NCBI GenBank assembly: GCA_963693285.1
Contig: OY848925.1
Location: 250,501 to 314,500 of the forward strand
Direction of reading: 5' to 3'
Length of the DNA: 64,000 nucleotides
Source: Xestospongia muta
Lineage: Eukaryota > Porifera > Demospongiae > Haplosclerida > Petrosiidae
Below, piece after piece: positions 58,008-64,000 of the stretch; the first letter of the stretch is position 1; every line of letters starts with the position of its first letter. A program made the position numbers and the translations under genes. The notes beneath the pieces were generated by a model. That model did not search any database. It worked only from the letters and a program-made list of their open reading frames with translations, and was not told the origin of the DNA.

Positions 58008-58065
<58 letters not shown>

Positions 58066-58976
58066 CGACACAGTCTATCAGTTGGTTTCACTTACAGAAT
58101 ACTTTTTAAAGAACTCAACTGCTCAGACACCTACATAACAAATAATAAAACACTCCAGTACACACACACACACACACACAGATGTACCTGTATTTGTGAT
58201 CCTTCTTCCAACAAATTCCACAAAACCTCAACAGCTAAAAACACAACTTTATCATCACCAGTAGAGAGGTATTCACAAACCAGAGACGCTCCACCAACAG
58301 ACAAGATATGATTACTATTAACACCTACAAAGTTATAACACTAGTAACAGAACTACAATACATTAACTCACCACTACGAGATAATAACAATAATGTCTCC
58401 AATAATGCTACTTGAGTAGACATATCTTGAGCAAGTTGTAAACTCTACAATAAACTCAACTAACTTCTAACACATTAAAACTTACCAGGGCTAATGAAGA
58501 TGCTACTTCACTACGTTCCACAAGAACTATATTATATGTCTTCTGAGTCATCTGCAATTCTAAATCAGATATAAACCATATGTCTGTTTGTTGTCCATTC
58601 ACTCATCTATCTGTCCATTTGTCCTACTCACCCTCAGATATCTTCACTTCTTCCTTGTTCTTTCCTTCATAGAATGCACCAAATGCAGTTGCTATTTCAT
58701 AACGTATTCCATCAGTAGATTCTTTACATAATTTTCCCAATAAAGAGAAAACTTCAAGAGCATGAGCACCATAAGTACTTTCATCTGAAACACGCTCTTT
58801 TAAGAATGGTAAACTAGGAAATACATTAGAGAGAAAAGAGTGCTATACATATCAAAATTTGTATACCCAAAAATGGCTATAAGTTCTCTGAGGGGTTCTT
58901 CATATTCAGGAGTTTTGTGTAATCTGTTAGTACATTCTTGCAGTAAATGACACAGACTAAATAGATCTTTCAATAA
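52934..58976 (-). CDS. CFAP69: Cilia- and flagella-associated protein 69 (copy A, internally duplicated, 5' end not found)
   Basis: ARM-repeat ciliary protein (sperm flagella, olfactory cilia). The first recognisable exon (58976) reads [20 protein letters not shown], then [241 protein letters not shown], stop at 52934. Exons from LQKLM to DNPK occur twice. Joining the blocks in series breaks the frame, so a coding mRNA should skip block 1. The vertebrate N terminus is missing; the gene starts next to the duplication boundary. Confidence 0.85.
53305..53812. repeat. 28-bp minisatellite in a CFAP69 intron (copy A)
   Basis: Tandem AAATGGACAAATGAAAGGGT TAATGGATGGAT units with variants (GGACATATTAAT, GGACAGAAAAAT). 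Copy B has more units (61837-62432), explaining the change in offset between the duplicates. Confidence 0.92.
55438..55700. repeat. (TCCATCTGTCTGTCCATCAATCTATCCATTCA)n minisatellite
   Basis: A ~32-bp unit repeated about eight times in a CFAP69 intron. The block 2 counterpart at 57122-57310 is shorter. Confidence 0.9.
56193..56266. repeat. (GA)n microsatellite at a CFAP69 acceptor and block junction
   Basis: About 36 GA units. On the sense strand (CT)n runs straight into CCAG and the exon LQKLMKEL. It also marks the junction between duplicated blocks 1 and 2. Confidence 0.92.
56267..58063 (-). repeat. CFAP69 intragenic duplication, block 2 (apparently intact)
   Basis: Carries all exons from LQKLMKEL to DNPK, including a 26-nt exon and the exons with [11 protein letters not shown] and [13 protein letters not shown] that block 1 lacks. 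Spliced phases are consistent from the 58090 exon through DNPK and then to [10 protein letters not shown] at about 54604. Its GA microsatellite is at 58011-58063. Confidence 0.75.
58155..58176. repeat. (CA)n microsatellite
   Basis: Ten or eleven CA dinucleotides in a CFAP69 intron. Confidence 0.85.
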
Positions 58977-59632
58977 CTATGACAATAACAATAATAAGAC
59001 CATTTCAATGCCTTATTTTACTCACATAATCAAGTCTTCTCTACTAACTTCTTCTCAGCCAGCCACCAGACTATAATACACATATAAGACAGTAACCATA
59101 GGAACAATATGTATTCACAGGTTTCCTTGGTGATAGAGTGATTACCATAGGAAAAACAGGTGCTGTTATCACATATTTGTACATCTCTGCTAGTAATGGT
59201 CTCATTCATTCCATATTTTCCTATTTGTTAACCCTTGGATTAATCTTGTCACTTTGTGTATTGATTTTTCATCTAAGACAAGTTTTCTACCTCCTCCATC
59301 TTTGGTCTATCCACCCCAATCATAGGAGGCTGAAGGGGGGGGGGCTGGAGGGGCTAGAGCGCCCCCCACTATTTAGAAAGAGGGGGCTCAGCTCCCCAAA
59401 TTTTTATTGCTTGCTACTTACCCACAAAAATAATCTAAGTTAATCTTATTGGTGTTGATGAAACTGTCAAAGGTTTTAATTATTAATTTTTAAGTCTTTT
59501 TAGTTCAACGATACCAGTAATCATATTCATAGCAATCGTTAATGAGATTCATAAGCGCACACTGTCGTGCCCCACAAGAGCATGAAGACAAAATCGTAAG
59601 TACATATAAAAGGAAACCAAAAGAGTCTTGGT

Positions 59633-60004
59633 TGCCAGTGTGTTGTAGGCCAGCGTCTGCAATGCATCATGACCTCTGAGATGGTTACCAGCATACTCTT
59701 CGGAGTATCCGAAAGGCGGACTAGGATACGGCTGGTAGTCTCCCTTTAAACGTGACGAGGTCTGGTGTATTGTAGTCCCGGTTTAGTAATGACGATGATT
59801 TATTCCCGAAGCTAGAAACCCAGTACGGCTGGTTCGAAGTTAGGGCGAAGTTCCAGCCAGGATTACCTCGTCTTCGGACGAGGGTTACCAAGCCAGGTGG
59901 CGGTCCCAGCTAGCAATAGCAGGGAATCCTGGAGCCTAAGTGGAAGCCTGCGTGGAATTGAGTCAAGAAAGATCGTTTGGGCAACACACAAGGGTTTTTT
60001 TTTT
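59633..60004 (+). ncRNA. Unidentified structured RNA candidate (copy B)
   Basis: Same sequence as the copy at 51111-51481 as far as I can see by eye, including the TATA box (59603-59612), all stems and loops, and a terminator one T longer (T10). Near identity is expected from the recent duplication and so is not independent evidence of constraint. Confidence 0.6.
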
Positions 60005-61032
60005 GAAATTATAATTTTATTTAATTATAAACAAATCTAATTATCTATTTATAAATCTATTTTAAGAGTATTAAAGAATAGTCAGTAAGGATGTTCAGGA
60101 GGTGAGTCAGTTGGATCATATAAGTAACACAACTACACCTTTTTTAAGAAAGTAAAATGTTAAGCTGGGAGGTCTAGGAGCAATAAATTATTTACAAAGT
60201 GTCATATGCAGAATATGTGTCAACAATTCTAAAATATTTTCTTTGCAATAACTTGAGTAATAAATATAATCTTTAAACTATTAAACTGTCTTCTTGTTGC
60301 TGTTGCTGTTTGATTCCTAGTTCTATTAAAAGAGTGTCTTCTAACTTGAGATAATCATCGTACTAGGTAGCCTACAAAGAAACACCTTACTTTAATGTGA
60401 AATTAATAACATTTGTTTTGTGTTACTTTTTATTTTATGGAATAAATACATTTACATGTATTAAATTTTGATGTTCATTTTTTACTGGTCAAGTTTGAAA
60501 AAAGATGGTTAAAAAATTATAATATATTTCATCTTTTTACACTATGATATTATAATGTCATGTACTACAATAAGAGACAATAGATATAAATATGGACATG
60601 TACAATTTCAAGCGATTTCATTATTAAATCATATTGGAACACTTTTTGATTCAAACTAATCTTTTTCAAAAAAAATGAGAATTGTTCCAAGTCATCAAAT
60701 CACATGAATTTTTTATGAAGTTAGAGTTACATGTCCTTGTTAAGTGACATTAATATTACTGCTCTCAAACGTTGTATTAGAGTTTTAAAGATATTATAAT
60801 GATGCTCTTTCTACTGGTACAATTGCATGCACATGTAAATTAATATATCTTTTTAATTTTTTAACAGACTTTAACAACATTTTTGAGTAAATGCAATTAC
60901 TCTATTCAACAAGGACCTATGTACGTAATTTCATAAAAATTTGAAGTGACTTAGCCATTTGTATATAGGGTAATTAACCCTCGCATAACTCATGAATATT
61001 ATTATAATAAAACCAGAGTTAAATATTACTAA

Positions 61033-61338
61033 ATGCCTTTACATTTGCAGTTGGAGTTTAGTGGAGGGGCAGAGCTACTCTTTAACAAAGTTAAGAAACA
61101 TCAAATAGAGTTACCAGACAAACCAAATGGAGGATCATGGACTCTCCGAGACTTGATAGCATGGATAAAAGATCATTTATTACAAGAACGTCCTGAACTG
61201 TTTGTACAAGAAGACAGCGTACGTCCTGGTATACTTGTAATGATTAATATGACAGACTGGGCATTATTAGGAGAACTAGATTATTGTTTGGAAGATGGAG
61301 ATGAAATTCTTTTTATATCTACTTTACATGGTGGGTAA
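61033..61338 (+). CDS. URM1: Ubiquitin-related modifier 1 (copy B)
   Basis: Encodes exactly the same 101-residue protein as the gene at 52510, ending in HGG, with the same flanks. It is part of the tandem duplication and single-exon. If the duplication is real, the genome has two identical URM1 genes about 8.5 kb apart. Confidence 0.95.
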   Translation: MPLHLQLEFSGGAELLFNKVKKHQIELPDKPNGGSWTLRDLIAWIKDHLLQERPELFVQEDSVRPGILVMINMTDWALLGELDYCLEDGDEILFISTLHGG

Positions 61339-61456
61339 ATTAAACTGTGCCCCTGATATAAATGTAATTAATTATTTACTTCATAGAATTGTACTCCTAT
61401 TATAAATCAAGTAATTACAATTAGTTTCTGTACAATTGAAGTGTTTGCTGTCATCA

Positions 61457-64000
61457 TCATGTCTAAAATAAAATATAATTTGTTATAATTAATTTAATGA
61501 TCAGGGACTTACTAAAGATAACGAAGTTGATTGTTTGGGAATAGGTAGCTCATGTTTAGTCAATAGCTTCATTGGTGTGGTTTCCACGGTAACATGACGA
61601 CTGCAAAATGTCTGTTAAACAAAAGAGTAACTCCCTATAATCATTATGATATAATTACTTACTGTTACATTAAGTGACAATTGGTTGACTGTATGAAATC
61701 GTTCGCTAAAATATAATCAGAGCATAAAACTAATCAATGTTAATTACAGGAGCTTACCCTAAATTGACTGCACTGGGTCTAGATGCATCAATAGCAGTGA
61801 TCTGTTTTTGCTTAGCTTCCTGAAAAATGATGGATGAATAGACAGATAAATGGACAAATGAAAGGGTTAATGGACAGAAAAATGGATAAATGAAAGGGTT
61901 AATGGATGGATAAATGGACAAATGAAAGGGTTAATAGATGGATAAATGGACAAATGAAAGGGTTAATGGATGGATAAATGGACAAATGAAAGGGTTAATG
62001 GATGGATAAATGGACAAATGAAAGGGTTAATGGACATATTAATGGACAAATGAAAGGGTTAATGGATGGATAAATGGACAAATGAAAGGGTTAATAGACA
62101 TATTAATGGACAAATGAAAGGGTTAATGGACAGAAAAATGGATAAATGAAAGGGTTAATAGATGGATAAATGGACAAATGAAAGGGTTAATGGACATATT
62201 AATGGACAAATGAAAGGGTTAATGGATGGATAAATGGACAAATGAAAGGGTTAATGGACATATTAATGGACAAATGAAAGGGTTAATGGATGGATAAATG
62301 GACAAATGAAAGGTGAATAGACAGTGATAAATGGACAAATGAAAGGGTTAATGGATGGATAAATGGACAAATGAAAGGTGAATAGACAGAGATAAATGGA
62401 CAAATGAAAGGGTTAATGGATGGATAAACAAGACAGTCGGATCCAACAGTTACTAACTTTTAAATGTTTATAATTTGATGTTCTCATAGCTAGTTTCTGT
62501 TGTCTTCCTTGAGCTCTTTCTAATGATATTTGTGCATCTCTTAATTGCTCATAATACTGATACTCTTCATCAAGATCTTGTCTGTGTTGTTCATCAATCA
62601 ACTCATGTTGCTGACGTATGACCTCTTCAGCTCGCTCTTCAGAACACTGAAGAATCTCTTGGAGAGACTCTTGATCTGGAGTGGTTGGACGAATTCCTTC
62701 TTGAGCTAATTCTCCAGCCACTTCATACCAGACTTCGCCAGTCTGAGTAAGTACATAAAGTTGGCAAGTTATGAGATGACAATATTATACCTTAAAATCC
62801 AGATAATTCTCAATTAAACATAAAGTGATTTTATCTTCAGTTGTAATGCCTTCAGATAGGTAACCAAACTCTATAATTATAATATATAATTACTTATTAA
62901 TAATTTTGTTATTAACTGACCGATTTTAATGCAAAAAGAATAAATTTTTGCTCTCATATTATCACTGATGTCCTCAACAGCAGGTGACATTTGGTAAGTT
63001 GGTAACGGAGGCATGCCCTGGGCATTTTGAGCAGCGCCAACCAGAGGAAGGGTAGTCCCTGAAAATACTCTCATTATTTAAATCTAATATAAGGTTTTTA
63101 CCTGCTAATGTTCCCATAACATCTCTTGGGACTTCTAAATCTTTCTCCTCTTCTCTCCAAAGCTGAGCTAATAAAGACCAACATCCTACACCACTCTTAC
63201 CTTGCCATGCTGTTACATGTGATTTAGTCTATCCCAATAAATATAATTACCATATATGGTAAAAATAACTTACCTTAGGGTTATCACATAAATCAACCAA
63301 CACTCCAAGTACAAGATATCGCATATTCTTGGAACATAACTATATATAATATGTAGTTAATAATATGGTGTTGGTCTCTCTCTTACTTGTAATAAGTTCA
63401 TTAAAACAAATATGCCACCTTCTTCCAAAAACATATCCTCAACTGAATTATTGCCAGCCACTGCAGACCTAATGGATACATACATAAGTCAATGGACATA
63501 TAGATCAATCAATGGATGCATATCTCTACTGTGACCTCATACCACGTGCAGTCAGCGGCAGCTAGAAATAGACGTTCACTAAAAAATTTATTTACGTCTT
63601 GTTTTAAGTACTTAATAATTACAGGAACACCCTCATATCCTCCAAATAACTCCTGAATGAATGGACAGATGGATGGACAAATGGACATATAAGTTGTACT
63701 AACTTTTCTATGATTATCATTTTCACAGATACAAGAGATTATAAGTAAAGCATCACTTTGAATTTCTAACAATATCTTATTATGTGAATCTGATCTCTTT
63801 TGCAAACTCTTCAATAAACCTAATATATTAACAATGATACTATTATATTGGAGTCAGTTACTCTTACCAATTAATACTGGTATAATGCCTTGTTCGTTAA
63901 GATCTTGAAGTATGTTATCATCTTTTGTACTAGACATACTGAGAAGTAAACGAAGAGTGTAACGTAATTGAGACAATTTGTTGCCATAACCACCTTCACC
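61457..64000 (-). CDS. CFAP69: CFAP69 (copy B, 5' part beyond the right edge)
   Basis: C-terminal exons equivalent to those of copy A, from the stop at about 61457 to the exon [20 protein letters not shown] at the right edge. Scattered replacements relative to copy A: EGIRPTTPD for [18 protein letters not shown] for [15 protein letters not shown] for AEGRRQ, SPAVEDISD for SPAIEDISD. The ELFGGYEGV exon region is like block 1 (FFSERLFL) and not block 2 (FFSDRLFL). All exons seen remain open, so this copy may be the functional one. Confidence 0.85.
61837..62432. repeat. 28-bp minisatellite in a CFAP69 intron (copy B)
   Basis: Expanded version of the array at 53305-53812, with additional AAATGGACAAATGAAAGG units and extra GGTGAATAGACAG variants at the right end. 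Confidence 0.92.

Larger units (their letters stand above)
50501..59022. repeat. Tandem segmental duplication, copy A (~8.5 kb unit)
   Basis: Sequence from CACATAATCAAGTCTTCTCT at 50501 recurs from 59023 (offset 8522). The two copies are almost identical through 52.9 kb, with only scattered single-base differences, and somewhat more diverged in the CFAP69 exons, where a minisatellite difference moves the offset to 8619. The copy contains an RNA candidate, URM1 and CFAP69. Confidence 0.93.
59023..64000. repeat. Tandem segmental duplication, copy B (runs off the right edge)
   Basis: Matches 50501 to about 55381 at an offset of 8522 rising to 8619. Its left boundary abuts the 5'-most exon region of CFAP69 copy A. 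Confidence 0.93.

Overview
The window is nuclear DNA from an animal with a very compact, AT-rich, intron-rich genome. Many introns are only about 40-60 bp, intergenic gaps are often under 150 bp, and neighbouring genes face each other head to head or tail to tail. The proteins are clearly metazoan (RALGAPB, ERMARD, golgin-84, CFAP69, SLIRP). By inference this fits a demosponge of the Amphimedon type; the species cannot be proved from the sequence alone. All gene names rest on recognising conserved protein segments by eye.

Layout, left to right: RALGAPB (-, runs off the left edge) carries an SRP (7SL) RNA gene in one intron. SCFD1/Sly1 (+) is divergent from it and converges with a SLIRP-like RRM gene (-). 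ADCK1 (+) converges with a DMT/EamA transporter (-), which lies 60 bp downstream of golgin-84/GOLGA5 (-). MRPL11 (+) shares a ~60 bp promoter gap with GOLGA5 and converges on ERMARD (-), whose 4.75 kb intron is almost entirely a satellite of about 82 tandem 55-bp hairpin units. MDH1 (+) is divergent from ERMARD and converges with INO80 (-). Then follow a small unidentified ORF (-), intronless MCCC2 (+), DNAJC24/DPH4 (+), a tiny two-exon SPT small subunit gene (-), PSMA3 (+), MRPL40 (-), TADA2A (+) and DPP3 (-).

From 50.5 kb to the right edge lies a tandem segmental duplication with a unit of about 8.5 kb. Each copy holds an unidentified structured RNA candidate (~365 nt, TATA box upstream, T9/T10 terminator), an intronless URM1 gene (+) and a CFAP69 gene (-). 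The first CFAP69 copy also contains an internal duplication of a multi-exon block. Splice-phase analysis indicates that only one of its two blocks can be read in frame.

Most genes are housekeeping: vesicle traffic (SCFD1, GOLGA5), mitochondrial translation and RNA (MRPL11, MRPL40, SLIRP), metabolism (MDH1, MCCC2, SPT subunit), chromatin (INO80, TADA2A), proteolysis (PSMA3, DPP3), and tRNA/diphthamide modification (URM1, DNAJC24). No operon logic is evident; the head-to-head pairs probably share promoters.
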